This document shows, in pieces, positions 17,886 to 26,956 of a stretch of DNA of 64,000 bases. The translations under genes and the position numbers were made by a program. Location: the NCBI GenBank assembly GCA_030828505.1, contig JAURCJ010000006.1, positions 1 to 64,000 on the forward strand, in the 5' to 3' direction. Source of the DNA: Alphaproteobacteria bacterium. GTDB taxonomy: Bacteria > Pseudomonadota > Alphaproteobacteria > TMED109. Position 1 is the first letter of the stretch. Each line of letters opens with the position of its first letter. Under the pieces are notes generated by a model. The model saw nothing but the letters and a program-made list of their open reading frames with translations, made no database searches and was not told where the DNA came from.

Positions 17886-19004
17886 CTATTCCTTTACATC
17901 AACATCTTTTTTCTTCGTTAGGTCTCCAAGCCTGCTATTAAATTGCTGATGTTTTTCATTTTTTAATGCAAAAACCCAATTTCTAAACTTTGCATTTAGA
18001 TTAATAACTTCTTCTTCTACATTTTTAAAACTTTTCATCTCAGGTAGACCAACATTCACTGGACCATCTTTTGGAAGTTCTCTTCTTAATTTATTATTTG
18101 AGGAAGCTTCAAAATTTACCCAATTAAAACCTTTGATATTTTCATTTTTAATAATAATTTTTAAGCCATCAAAAGTTGTGTAGACGATAGTAGTTGCTTT
18201 ATCAGTAAATGAAATATCATTTTTAGATCGGATATCTATTAATGCAACATTATCTAAAGCACTTCCCAATTGATTACCTACATAAGGATTTACTGGTAAA
18301 GTATCTTCATCTAAATTTTGTAATTTGAAATATTGTTCCGCATAATTATCTCTTTTTATAAAAACTTCATGACCATCTGGATGAGTTATAGTAATATCAG
18401 CTATTCTAGTTCTGTGAACTGTAAATAATGTATCATCTAACCAATCAATTTCAGAATTTGGAACATCAAAATTTCTCCAGACTAACCAACTTTGATTATC
18501 ATTTGGCCTCCTAGCATATCTAGTTTCTTTTCCAAATTTAGAGTCATTACCTACTAAAATAGATGCAACTTCACCATTTTTATTATTAATTAAAGTAACT
18601 TTACTAGCTGAATTAGTATCGCTATTTACATCATTTAACCCTAACTCCCCGTGAAGTTCAGAATTTTTAGTTTTAGGTTCTATAGTCTCTAATTGAGCAA
18701 CACCAACTATTACTCTTTTTATTTTATCTAAAGGAACAGGAAAATTTGCTAAGCCAGGAAGATACCAGCTATCTTCATTTCTAACAATTGAAAAGCTTCC
18801 ATTATTATTAATAATATTTACCTCTGCAATTTCATTTAATAATTTGAGGCTATTTTCATCTGTAGAAACACTTAGCTCAGGAAATAAAAACCTTTCACCT
18901 ACAACCCTTCTATTTTCCGCATCTCTATATAAACTAACAAAAAATGTAAGTCCTACGAAAATTAGAGCTATAATTATAATTAAATAAGCATTTGACTGCT
19001 TCAT
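17886..19004 (-). CDS. DUF4340 domain-containing protein of a GldAFG-like ABC cluster
   Basis: The 372-residue protein has a single N-terminal membrane segment (AYLIIIIALIFVGLTFFVSLY) and a large extracytoplasmic part. Repeated beta-rich segments such as IVRNEDSWYLPGL and VGNDSKFGKETRYARRPND are typical of DUF4340. In many Gram-negative bacteria this domain is encoded after a GldG-like protein, an ABC-2 permease and an ATPase, exactly as here. The transported or extruded substrate is unknown. It is the last gene of the operon. Confidence 0.8.
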   Translation of the reverse strand: MKQSNAYLIIIIALIFVGLTFFVSLYRDAENRRVVGERFLFPELSVSTDENSLKLLNEIAEVNIINNNGSFSIVRNEDSWYLPGLANFPVPLDKIKRVIVGVAQLETIEPKTKNSELHGELGLNDVNSDTNSASKVTLINNKNGEVASILVGNDSKFGKETRYARRPNDNQSWLVWRNFDVPNSEIDWLDDTLFTVHRTRIADITITHPDGHEVFIKRDNYAEQYFKLQNLDEDTLPVNPYVGNQLGSALDNVALIDIRSKNDISFTDKATTIVYTTFDGLKIIIKNENIKGFNWVNFEASSNNKLRRELPKDGPVNVGLPEMKSFKNVEEEVINLNAKFRNWVFALKNEKHQQFNSRLGDLTKKKDVDVKE

Positions 19005-19020
19005 AATTTTTTATCCTTCT

Positions 19021-20967
19021 TTATTTACTTCTCATACCAGCTAAATGATTAATTCTTTTTCTTCTTCTCATTATAAATACAAGAACTGCAGAAATAGACA
19101 CTAGTATTGGAGCAATCCAGATATTATATAGTTTTAACATTAATCCTAACTTTTCAATATCAACTCTTAAGTCTCTTTGAACATCTCTTAATTTCTTTCT
19201 GATATTTATAATTTGGTCTTTAAATTCTTGTAAAGTATCTGCCTGCTCTTTAGATAAAATAGGAGCTCCATCTTGAGTAGCAATAGATGCTCCTCTTTGT
19301 AAATCCCTTAATTTATTTTCAGTTATAGTTAAATCATTTTGCAAACTTTTTTCTGTTTCTCTATATGCTGTCTCAGCTTTTTTCTGAAGTTCTTCAACTA
19401 CTATAAAGGGCCGCATTGAAGTACCCCTTGTTCTTAAAGCGATCAACTCTCCACCTCCTGCAAGATACTCAACTGCATTTATAACTAATGAACCATTATC
19501 TGAAATTGGAGTAAATGTCTCTTTCCCAAAATTGTCTTGTTTTTGAGTCCATATTGAATTAGATAGCATATCTGTATCTGCAAAAATAAGTATATTTCCA
19601 TTTTTAGTTTGTTGTAAATGTGCATTATTTTTAATAGGTTGTTCTCCATCTTCAGGTAATGGAGGTCCATCAATATAAGCTGATTTAAATTCTCCGGTTA
19701 AGCTAACGGCTAAATTCTTCGCAACTTTATCAGATTGAAACTCTGACAATAATAAAGTTGGGTCAGGTCTAAATTGAATTTTAAACCTTTCTATAAACAT
19801 AGAGTCGGGATTTGAACTATATAAAATTTCAAATTTTGATTTTGCGTCTTTAGACCTTATGATACCACCTGGAGTATTAGTGAGAATAGATTCTAACTCA
19901 TTAGTAATTAAATTGTTAGGATTCATTAAATCTTTAGTTAAAGCTAACCATAATACATAAGTAATAACTCTAGAATTTTGAGACCTTCCTATAGTAACTT
20001 TTCTTCCAGATATTCTATCTCCTACTATCATTCCGGGTTCTACATAAGCACCATAATTACTAAAAAGTGTGTTTAAATTTGAACCCGGAATATAAGTTCT
20101 TCTTTGCTCTATAGGTAATGCATTTCTTTCAACTTCAGAATATGGATCAACAAAAAATATAGTTCCTTTTCCAGAAAGAACAAATTGATCAATTGCATAT
20201 TTTGTGGAATTATTTAAGTCCTTAGGGTGTACTACCATTAGTAAATCAATATCCTCAGAAATCATATTAGTTTCAGAAGGTATACTAACAATTTCAAAAA
20301 CTTCACCTAGCCTATTATAAATTTCCCAAGGAGGAACATAATCAGATGCTGGAGCATCTGGATAAGCTAAACCCCCATTAATAGGTAAAGTACTAATTAA
20401 ACCTAATTTCTTTTTCTTTGGATTTGCAAGATCATTAACTATTCTGCTTATATCATATTCTAAATATGTTTCTCTGTTTTGTTCAAAAAATGGTATAATT
20501 GAGATATCATCTGTAGAATTTGTTGCTACTAATCCAAAATAAAATTTTTCTCCTGCTTGAGATATTTGCATACCTTGTAGACCATATAAGATAGCTAAAT
20601 CTTCATTATCTGTAAAAGGCTCAGGATCAACTCTTTCTAATCTGATCATACCATTAGACCTAACAACATATTCCTCTATTAATTCTCTGACTCGTTGTCC
20701 ATACTCTCTCATAGGAGCAATATCTCTACTTAATTTATCTGAAAAAAATAATCTAAGTGTAATTGGTTCTTTGATTGTTTCTATAACTTTAAATGTACCT
20801 GGATTTAAGGTGTAAAGATTATTTTCTGTAAGATCTAATCTAGCACCAGATAACAATTGGTTACTTAATGTATTTAAAGAAATAAATAAAACAATAACCC
20901 CTAAAACTGCAAATCTTACTAATGTAGAAGAAGATGTATTATCGTTTTTTAATAAAGAGAGTAACAT
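19021..20967 (-). CDS. GldG-like ABC transporter auxiliary membrane protein
   Basis: This 648-residue protein has one N-terminal and one C-terminal transmembrane helix flanking a GldG/ABC-type extracytoplasmic domain (LDLTENNLYTLNPGTFKVIETIKEPITLRLFFS region). A coiled-coil stretch of about 60 residues (ENKLRDLQRGA, DQIINIRKKLRDVQRDL) precedes the last helix. The ORF track begins at 21003, but the ATG at 20967 follows an AAGGGA site and directly abuts the permease stop, so it is the better start. The protein is expected to pair with the permease at 20969-21703. Gliding motility itself is not implied. Confidence 0.82.
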   Translation of the reverse strand: MLLSLLKNDNTSSSTLVRFAVLGVIVLFISLNTLSNQLLSGARLDLTENNLYTLNPGTFKVIETIKEPITLRLFFSDKLSRDIAPMREYGQRVRELIEEYVVRSNGMIRLERVDPEPFTDNEDLAILYGLQGMQISQAGEKFYFGLVATNSTDDISIIPFFEQNRETYLEYDISRIVNDLANPKKKKLGLISTLPINGGLAYPDAPASDYVPPWEIYNRLGEVFEIVSIPSETNMISEDIDLLMVVHPKDLNNSTKYAIDQFVLSGKGTIFFVDPYSEVERNALPIEQRRTYIPGSNLNTLFSNYGAYVEPGMIVGDRISGRKVTIGRSQNSRVITYVLWLALTKDLMNPNNLITNELESILTNTPGGIIRSKDAKSKFEILYSSNPDSMFIERFKIQFRPDPTLLLSEFQSDKVAKNLAVSLTGEFKSAYIDGPPLPEDGEQPIKNNAHLQQTKNGNILIFADTDMLSNSIWTQKQDNFGKETFTPISDNGSLVINAVEYLAGGGELIALRTRGTSMRPFIVVEELQKKAETAYRETEKSLQNDLTITENKLRDLQRGASIATQDGAPILSKEQADTLQEFKDQIINIRKKLRDVQRDLRVDIEKLGLMLKLYNIWIAPILVSISAVLVFIMRRRKRINHLAGMRSK

Positions 20968-20968
20968 T

Positions 20969-21703
20969 CTATATCCCTTTTTTAGAATTAATAGATATGA
21001 CATTTAATGTTAATGCCCCCATAATTAGAGATATAAAATATATTATATTTCTAATATCTATTACACCTTGCGTTAAATCTGTAAAATTTGATATAAAACT
21101 AAATGAAGCAATTGTGTCAAGCAGAGCTTGAGGAGTCCAACTAGAAAAGAAGTTTAAAACTATTGGCATACCACTTACGGTAAATAAAAAACAAACTGCT
21201 ATAGTTACAACGAATGCTATAACCTGGTTTTTTGTCAAAGAGGAAATACAAGAACCAATCGCTAAGTATCCTCCTGCCATTAATAAACTTCCTAAATAAC
21301 TTGCTATTATAGTCCCATTATCTGGTTCACCTAAATAATTTACTGTAAGCCACATTGGGAAAGTTAACATCAAGGATATAGCAGTAAATAACCAAGCCGC
21401 AATAAATTTACCTATTACTGCTTGCGAAGTGCTTATAGGAAGAGTCATTAATAATTCTATTGTTCCATTTCTTCTTTCTTCTGCCCATAGCCTCATAGAT
21501 ATAGCAGGAATTAAAAACAAATATAACCAAGGGTGCCACTCAAAAAATGATGTTAAATCAGCCTGCCCTCTTTCGTAAAAACCTCCCATATAAAAGGTAA
21601 ATAAACCAGACATTATTAAGAATATAACAATAAATACATACGCTACAGGAGTAGCAAAGTAGCCACTTATTTCTCTTTTTGTTATAGATAAAATAGTATT
21701 CAT
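20969..21703 (-). CDS. ABC-2 family permease (GldF-like)
   Basis: This 244-residue inner-membrane protein has about six hydrophobic segments and begins with the family-typical TKREISGYFATPVAYVFI. The segment PAISMRLWAEERRNGTIELLMTLP is a hallmark of ABC-2 permeases of the GldF/NosY type. Its start overlaps the ATPase stop by one base, and the GldG-like gene follows. Together they form an ABC exporter or mechanical transporter of unknown substrate. Confidence 0.87.
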   Translation of the reverse strand: MNTILSITKREISGYFATPVAYVFIVIFLIMSGLFTFYMGGFYERGQADLTSFFEWHPWLYLFLIPAISMRLWAEERRNGTIELLMTLPISTSQAVIGKFIAAWLFTAISLMLTFPMWLTVNYLGEPDNGTIIASYLGSLLMAGGYLAIGSCISSLTKNQVIAFVVTIAVCFLFTVSGMPIVLNFFSSWTPQALLDTIASFSFISNFTDLTQGVIDIRNIIYFISLIMGALTLNVISINSKKGI

Positions 21704-22446
21704 TAATTTTTTACCTTATTGTTCCCTATCGTTAGATTTCTAAAGACATCATCTAAATTTGATCCTTTTGGAGCACCAACTAATAGTTCTTTTGGTGATT
21801 TATCCACTACCATTTTTCCTTTAGCTATTATCATTGCTCTAGTACAAACTGCATCGACTTCCTCAAGAATATGAGTAGATATAATTATAGCTTTTGTAGA
21901 AGCCATTTCTTTAATTAATTTTCTAACTTCATGTTTTTGATTTGGATCCAAACCATCAGTAGGTTCATCAAGTATTAGAACGTCTGGATCATGTATAATG
22001 GCTTGAGATAACCCAACTCTTCTCTTATATCCCTTTGATAAAGTCTCTAATTGCTGATATAAAACTAATTCTAGACCTAATTTTTTAACAGCGTTAGCTA
22101 TAGCACTATCTACACTCTCTTTAGGAATTTTTCTAACCTCAGCAATAAACTTTAAAAAATTTAATACAGTCATTTCCCCATAAAGTGGTGCTCCTTCAGG
22201 AACATAACCTATTTTTTCCTTAATTTGTAATGGGTATTTAGAGACATCATTACCACAGACTTTTATATTACCCTCAGTAGGAGATAAAAAACCAGTTATC
22301 ATTCTCATAGTGGTAGTTTTGCCTGCACCATTAGGCCCTAGAAAACCAAGCACCTCTCCTCTCTTTAGAGAAAAACTAATATTATCTACAGCTATAAATG
22401 GGCCAAAGCTTTTTGTTAATTGGTCAACTTCTATCAAAACAGACAT
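21703..22446 (-). CDS. ABC transporter ATP-binding protein (GldA-like)
   Basis: This 247-residue ABC ATPase shows Walker A (GPNGAGKTTT), the Q-loop region YVPEGAPLYGEM, signature LSKGYKRRVGLSQA, Walker B (VLILDEPTDGLDP) and an H-loop (STHILEE). The LSKGYKRR signature is typical of GldA/NatA-like exporters. A consensus-like AGGAGG lies upstream of the ATG. It is the first gene of the ATPase-permease-GldG-DUF4340 operon. Confidence 0.88.
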   Translation of the reverse strand: MSVLIEVDQLTKSFGPFIAVDNISFSLKRGEVLGFLGPNGAGKTTTMRMITGFLSPTEGNIKVCGNDVSKYPLQIKEKIGYVPEGAPLYGEMTVLNFLKFIAEVRKIPKESVDSAIANAVKKLGLELVLYQQLETLSKGYKRRVGLSQAIIHDPDVLILDEPTDGLDPNQKHEVRKLIKEMASTKAIIISTHILEEVDAVCTRAMIIAKGKMVVDKSPKELLVGAPKGSNLDDVFRNLTIGNNKVKN

Positions 22447-22567
22447 ATAGTTGAATTCCTCCTAATAAAAATTTATTGCACATAAATAGTATCACTTAAC
22501 AATACTTTCAAGTATATTATGATAATTAATTATTTGAAATAGTAAAATTTAGGAGCCAAAAATAATT

Positions 22568-23098
22568 ATGCTAACTCAATCTAATCAAATTGAAGCAAAT
22601 TTTATTGCCCAAGACTTTTCCTTATTAGGTGTTGATAGTAATTATTATAACCTTAAAAATATCACAGGTAAAAAAGGTACTTTAGTTTGTTTTATTTGTA
22701 ATCATTGTCCCTTTGTTAAAGAAATAATTTCTGACTTGGTAAGAGATATTAATGAATTAAAGGAGTATGGAATTTCTTCCGCTGCAATTATGCCAAATGA
22801 TGTAAATGTCTATAAAGAAGATAGCTTTGAAAATATGATCTTGTTTTCACAAAAATATAAATTAAATATTCCATATTTGTATGATGAAAAACAAATTGTC
22901 GCGAAATCATATAACGCAGTTTGTACCCCAGATTTTTTTGGCTTTGATAGAAACCTAAACTTAAAGTTTAGGGGCAGATTAAAAAGTTCAAAAAATAATA
23001 ATATTAGAGAATTATTTTCTTCAATGATTGCTATTTCTAAAAACGAAGATATTCCCTTTAACAACCCAAGCATTGGGTGTTCTATTAAGTGGAAATAA
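22568..23098 (+). CDS. redoxin-like thioredoxin-fold protein (PRX-like)
   Basis: This 176-residue cytoplasmic protein has a thioredoxin/AhpC-TSA fold and begins with a peroxiredoxin-like strand (FIAQDFSLLGVD). The redox motif is CNHCPFV near residue 45, followed by IMPNDVNVYKED and the cis-Pro region AVCTPDFFGFD. This matches the PRX-like1 group annotated as thioredoxin family proteins, usually disulfide reductases or peroxidases of unknown partner. The next gene, a ferredoxin-reductase-like protein, starts 1 bp after the stop, so the two probably share an electron path. Confidence 0.82.
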   Translation: MLTQSNQIEANFIAQDFSLLGVDSNYYNLKNITGKKGTLVCFICNHCPFVKEIISDLVRDINELKEYGISSAAIMPNDVNVYKEDSFENMILFSQKYKLNIPYLYDEKQIVAKSYNAVCTPDFFGFDRNLNLKFRGRLKSSKNNNIRELFSSMIAISKNEDIPFNNPSIGCSIKWK

Positions 23099-23099
23099 A

Positions 23100-24125
23100 A
23101 TGTCTTCTGATCATACTAATATTATTATACCTAAGTATAATTTAAATTACTCTATAGCCAAAAATAAGAATATAATAGAAGCCTCATTAGAAAAAAATAT
23201 TAAATTAGCTTATAGTTGTAAATCAGGTATATGTGGAACATGTAAGGCAAAAATTATAAGTGGAGAAATACAAAAAAATAATAAAATTAATCATATACTC
23301 ACTAAATCGGAAATAGACAATAATATTATTCTTCTCTGTCAAAGTTCAACTTTATCAAATAGTATAACCATAGAACCTTTAGCACCAATGCCAAGAAAAA
23401 TTGAGTTATCAAAGGTACGTGAAATAGTTTCAGAAGTTCTTTCTATTAAAAATATTAATAAAAATATTATAGAATTAAGTATTTCTATCCCTAAAAGATT
23501 TTTTTATGATAAAAAAAATTTAAACTATATAAAGTTATTAATTCCAGGAAAAAATAAAAAAAAGTATTATATTTTTGATACTATAAATCATGATGAGGCA
23601 ATTAATGGTTCTATAAATGTATTAATTGATAAAAATGAAGACAATGATATTAAAAAATATTTAAATAAATCTCTTATAATTGGAGAAACCATAACTATAA
23701 AAGGGCCATATGAGAGAAATATTAATAATATACCAAACAATAAACCTTTATTATTTATAACAGAAGATAATCATATTATTTCATCATTAAATATAATTAA
23801 AAGTTTAATTTATAATAATAATATTCCTATAATGCTCATTTGTAGTTTTAAAAATAAAGAAGACATAATTTTATTGGATGAATTACATAAGATACAATTT
23901 ACCTATAAAAATTTTTCATATAAAATTTCTCTTATTTATAACGAAGACACAAATAATTTAAACAGATTTAAAACTGGCAAAACTATTAATATTATTAATA
24001 AAATATTACCAGATTTAAGTAATCATTATGTTTATATAAAGGGTAGTTTAGATTTTTTAAATGAAAATTATAAAAAGGTTGAAGACCTAGGAGCAAAAAA
24101 AGAGAATATTTATAATAAAAATTAA
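23100..24125 (+). CDS. [2Fe-2S] ferredoxin fused to a diverged ferredoxin-reductase-like domain
   Basis: I start this protein (341 aa) at the ATG at 23100, 1 bp after the redoxin stop; the ORF track start at 23028 lies inside that gene. Residues 1-95 form a plant-type [2Fe-2S] ferredoxin with Cys40, Cys45, Cys48 and Cys80 (SCKSGICGTC, LLCQS). The rest resembles a flavin reductase beta-barrel (IGETITIKGPYERN) plus a nucleotide-binding fold (PLLFITEDNHIISSLNII). The usual flavin motif RxYS reads KKYY, and a clear glycine-rich NAD loop is missing, so flavin or NAD binding is uncertain. Codon use is extremely AT-rich. Confidence 0.75.
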   Translation: MSSDHTNIIIPKYNLNYSIAKNKNIIEASLEKNIKLAYSCKSGICGTCKAKIISGEIQKNNKINHILTKSEIDNNIILLCQSSTLSNSITIEPLAPMPRKIELSKVREIVSEVLSIKNINKNIIELSISIPKRFFYDKKNLNYIKLLIPGKNKKKYYIFDTINHDEAINGSINVLIDKNEDNDIKKYLNKSLIIGETITIKGPYERNINNIPNNKPLLFITEDNHIISSLNIIKSLIYNNNIPIMLICSFKNKEDIILLDELHKIQFTYKNFSYKISLIYNEDTNNLNRFKTGKTINIINKILPDLSNHYVYIKGSLDFLNENYKKVEDLGAKKENIYNKN

Positions 24126-24128
24126 AAA

Positions 24129-24398
24129 TTATTTAACATTATCCTCATCATTTATCTCAATATATTCAGCATCAGTATATTTGTCATTATTATTATTTAA
24201 ATTATAGTTTTTATTTATTTTATTTTTAATAAATTTATAAATATATAATAATGCAATAAAACCTAAAACAAATAAACCAATAAAAAAGCCTAAAAATATT
24301 ATAGTTGATATAACTATAATAGCGATTATAAAGCCAATACAGCCAAATTTTTTACCTAATGGAAGTGAATAAAAATTATTTTTATTATCAAAAGACAT
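24129..24398 (-). CDS. small membrane protein, unknown function
   Basis: This 89-residue protein has a basic N terminus and a long hydrophobic region (about residues 17-58) that could form two membrane helices. A basic linker (KFIKNKINKNYN) and an acidic tail follow. I do not recognise a family. It ends 3 bp from the convergent ferredoxin-reductase gene and lies just downstream of the acyl-CoA dehydrogenase pair, so it may be the last gene of that operon. Confidence 0.6.
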   Translation of the reverse strand: MSFDNKNNFYSLPLGKKFGCIGFIIAIIVISTIIFLGFFIGLFVLGFIALLYIYKFIKNKINKNYNLNNNNDKYTDAEYIEINDEDNVK

Positions 24399-24409
24399 AT
24401 AATTATATA

Positions 24410-25534
24410 TTAACTTAATTTTGAGTATGCCCCTAGGTAATAATCTGAATTACCTAAGAAAGTATCTAGCATAGTAATTCTCTTAAAATATTGTCCAATA
24501 TCCATTTCTTCAGTAACACCCATACCTCCATGAAGTTGGATAGCCTCCTGGCCAAGTTTTCTACCCCCTATGCCAATATGAATTTTGGAAGCATATATAG
24601 ACTTTAAAGCTTCTTCACTATCCGCTTTTAAAGCAGCCATTGAAGCTAAAGAATTCATTTCATCGCTCAAGATTAACATTTCAACTGTTCTATGCTGTAT
24701 AGCCTGGAACTTTCCAATAGGTATACCAAATTGTTTTCTTGTTTTAATATATTCTAAAGTCATTTCATACATTTTAGACATAATTCCAGAAGCCTCTGCA
24801 GCTACAGCAAGCAATGTTTTGTTGATTGAATGATTAATAATACTAATTGCTTTATTTTCTGTACTAATTAATTGATTTGATGGGAGTTGAACATTATTTA
24901 ACTTTACTTCTGCTGCCTTAAAACCATCTACAGTAGGGTAATCTTGAATATAAAGACCTTCATTATCTTTCTCAATAACAAAAAGTGAAATACCCTCTTC
25001 ATCAAATCTTTCACCTTTAGTTCTTGCAGAAACAATAATAAAATCAGATTGGCCAGCTCCAAAAACTACAGATTTATGACCATTTAATACCCATTTGTTA
25101 TTATCTACTTCTGCAGTTGTACTTACATCTTTCAAATTATATCTTGAAGTAGGTTCAGCAAAAGCAAAAGATACTTTATTTTTTCCACATATAATATTAC
25201 TTATAATTTTATTCCTAATCTCTCCTTCTGGACAAAGAGATAATATGGAACCTGATAAAATAACCGTAGATATATATGGTTCAACTACTAAGCCTTTTCC
25301 AAAAGACTCCATTAAAATATTTAGATCCATAGAGTCTCCTCCAAAGCCTCCATCTTTCTCTAAAAAAGGCAAACCTAACCATCCCAATTCTGCAAATTGC
25401 TGCCATATTTTATCATCAGAACCTAGATTGTTTTTTATAGTTTTTCTTCTGCATTCACTGTCATAGCTTTCCATTATAAACTTTTCTACAGAAGCTTTTA
25501 TTAATTCTTGATCTTCATTTAGTGATAAATCCAA
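24410..25534 (-). CDS. acyl-CoA dehydrogenase, small-subunit type (PimD-like)
   Basis: This 374-residue FAD-dependent acyl-CoA dehydrogenase starts MDLSLNEDQELIKASVEKF, as in the small subunit of pimeloyl-CoA dehydrogenase. Conserved parts are the substrate-site segment FAFAEPTSRYNL, RKQFGIPIGKFQAIQHR and the C-terminal QLHGGMGVTEEMD. It lies 12 bp downstream of a second, larger acyl-CoA dehydrogenase, and such pairs form heteromeric enzymes acting on dicarboxylic or otherwise bulky acyl-CoAs. Adipyl-CoA-like intermediates from the box pathway are a possible substrate (inference). Confidence 0.83.
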   Translation of the reverse strand: MDLSLNEDQELIKASVEKFIMESYDSECRRKTIKNNLGSDDKIWQQFAELGWLGLPFLEKDGGFGGDSMDLNILMESFGKGLVVEPYISTVILSGSILSLCPEGEIRNKIISNIICGKNKVSFAFAEPTSRYNLKDVSTTAEVDNNKWVLNGHKSVVFGAGQSDFIIVSARTKGERFDEEGISLFVIEKDNEGLYIQDYPTVDGFKAAEVKLNNVQLPSNQLISTENKAISIINHSINKTLLAVAAEASGIMSKMYEMTLEYIKTRKQFGIPIGKFQAIQHRTVEMLILSDEMNSLASMAALKADSEEALKSIYASKIHIGIGGRKLGQEAIQLHGGMGVTEEMDIGQYFKRITMLDTFLGNSDYYLGAYSKLS

Positions 25535-25546
25535 TTATTTTACTCC

Positions 25547-26743
25547 TTATAATTCTAATACCATTTTAGCTAAAATATTTTTTTGAATTTCATTTGAACC
25601 ACCATAAATAGTAGTTTTTCTTGTATTAAAATATTTAGGTGCTGCTGCTGAAGACCAATCAGGACCAATTAAAGGTTCATTATTTCCAGTATCCATTATA
25701 TTAGGTTGATATGGGTTTGCATAATAGCCACTTGCTTCTAAAACTAACTCTGTTATTTCTTGTTGTATTTCTGACCCTCTAATCTTTAACATACTGGCTT
25801 CTGGTCCAGGAGGTATTCCTTTAACATCATCTGATATACTTTTTAACTCGGCATATTCTAATGCTTGAAGTCTTACATCACATTTTGTTACTTTATCCAT
25901 AAATCTTGAATCTTCATTTAGCGTTGAATTACCATTTATATTTAATTTCGCTATTTCTCTTACTTTTGATAATGCTTTTTTTGACCTAGACACTGCTGCA
26001 ATAGATGTTCTTTCATGACCTAGTAAATATTTAGCAACTGTCCAGCCTTTATTTTCTTCAAAAATTAAATTTTCATCAGGAACTTTAACATTCTCAAGAT
26101 AAACCATATTTACTTCATGCCCACCATCAAGAGTAATAATAGGTTTCACTGATACACCAGGAGCTTTCATATCTAAAAGCATAAATGATATACCTTCTTG
26201 TGGTTTACAATCCGAATTAGTTCTAACTAAAATAAACATCATATCTGCATGCTGAGCTAATGTAGTCCAAGTTTTTGTGCCATTAATAATATAACCTCCC
26301 TCAACCTTTTCTGCTTTTGTAGATAAAGAAGCTAAATCAGAACCAGAACCAGGCTCAGAGTAACCTTGACACCACCAATCATCACTAGATAAAATTCTTG
26401 GTAGATATTTAGACTTTTGTAGGTCTGTTCCAAACTTAATAATTACTGGAGCAACCATTGTTACTCCAAATGGTAAAGCTGATGGGGCTGCAGCTGCTCC
26501 ACACTCCTCATCAAATATATATCTTTGTGTTATACTCCAGCCAGTACCACCATATTCTTTAGGCCAGTTAGGGGCCATCCAACCCTTTTCATGTAACTTT
26601 TTTTGCCAATTGACCAAGTCATCCTTACTCAAATGGTGACCATCAATAATTTTTTTTTGAGTATTCTTGTCTAAGTTTTTAATTATAAAATCTTTTACTT
26701 CTTCTTTGAATTTTAAATCTTCTTGGCTAAATATTAAGTTCAT
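25547..26743 (-). CDS. acyl-CoA dehydrogenase, large-subunit type (PimC-like)
   Basis: This 398-residue FAD enzyme strongly resembles the large subunit of pimeloyl-CoA dehydrogenase. Recognisable segments are WPKEYGGTGWS, DDWWCQGYSEPGSGSDLASL, NGTKTWTTLAQHAD and TIYGGSNEIQKNIL. At the position where medium-chain dehydrogenases carry the catalytic Glu (YEG) this protein has YGG, as is common in heteromeric dehydrogenases. It is the first gene of the pair. A divergent two-component system lies 213 bp upstream. Confidence 0.84.
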   Translation of the reverse strand: MNLIFSQEDLKFKEEVKDFIIKNLDKNTQKKIIDGHHLSKDDLVNWQKKLHEKGWMAPNWPKEYGGTGWSITQRYIFDEECGAAAAPSALPFGVTMVAPVIIKFGTDLQKSKYLPRILSSDDWWCQGYSEPGSGSDLASLSTKAEKVEGGYIINGTKTWTTLAQHADMMFILVRTNSDCKPQEGISFMLLDMKAPGVSVKPIITLDGGHEVNMVYLENVKVPDENLIFEENKGWTVAKYLLGHERTSIAAVSRSKKALSKVREIAKLNINGNSTLNEDSRFMDKVTKCDVRLQALEYAELKSISDDVKGIPPGPEASMLKIRGSEIQQEITELVLEASGYYANPYQPNIMDTGNNEPLIGPDWSSAAAPKYFNTRKTTIYGGSNEIQKNILAKMVLEL

Positions 26744-26876
26744 TAAATACTCCAGTATTACAATTTAAAGAATAATAAGAATTATTAACAATTTTTAATA
26801 TTTTAGCAATCATCCTGCAACCTTAAATTGTTTAGTTTAATTATATACATATATCTCTCAAGAAGGTGTCAATTAA

Positions 26877-26908
26877 TTAACCCAGTTTTCCCCTAGTTGC
26901 TGGGTTAA
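26877..26908. promoter_or_regulatory. inverted repeat between divergent acyl-CoA dehydrogenase and two-component operons
   Basis: TTAACCCAG (26877-26885) and CTGGGTTAA (26900-26908) are perfect 9-bp inverted arms around a 14-nt loop, with TTTT following on the plus strand. It lies about 50 bp before the response-regulator ATG, where no gene ends, so a regulatory palindrome or leader attenuator fits better than a terminator. No transcript or protein partner can be shown. Confidence 0.5.
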
Positions 26909-26956
26909 TTTTAACATGTTATATTATAACACAATAATTAATAAAAAAAGTTTATT

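Noticed and set aside
25095-25466. 123-aa plus-strand ORF
   Set aside because: It is an antisense shadow inside the acyl-CoA dehydrogenase gene with no start context.
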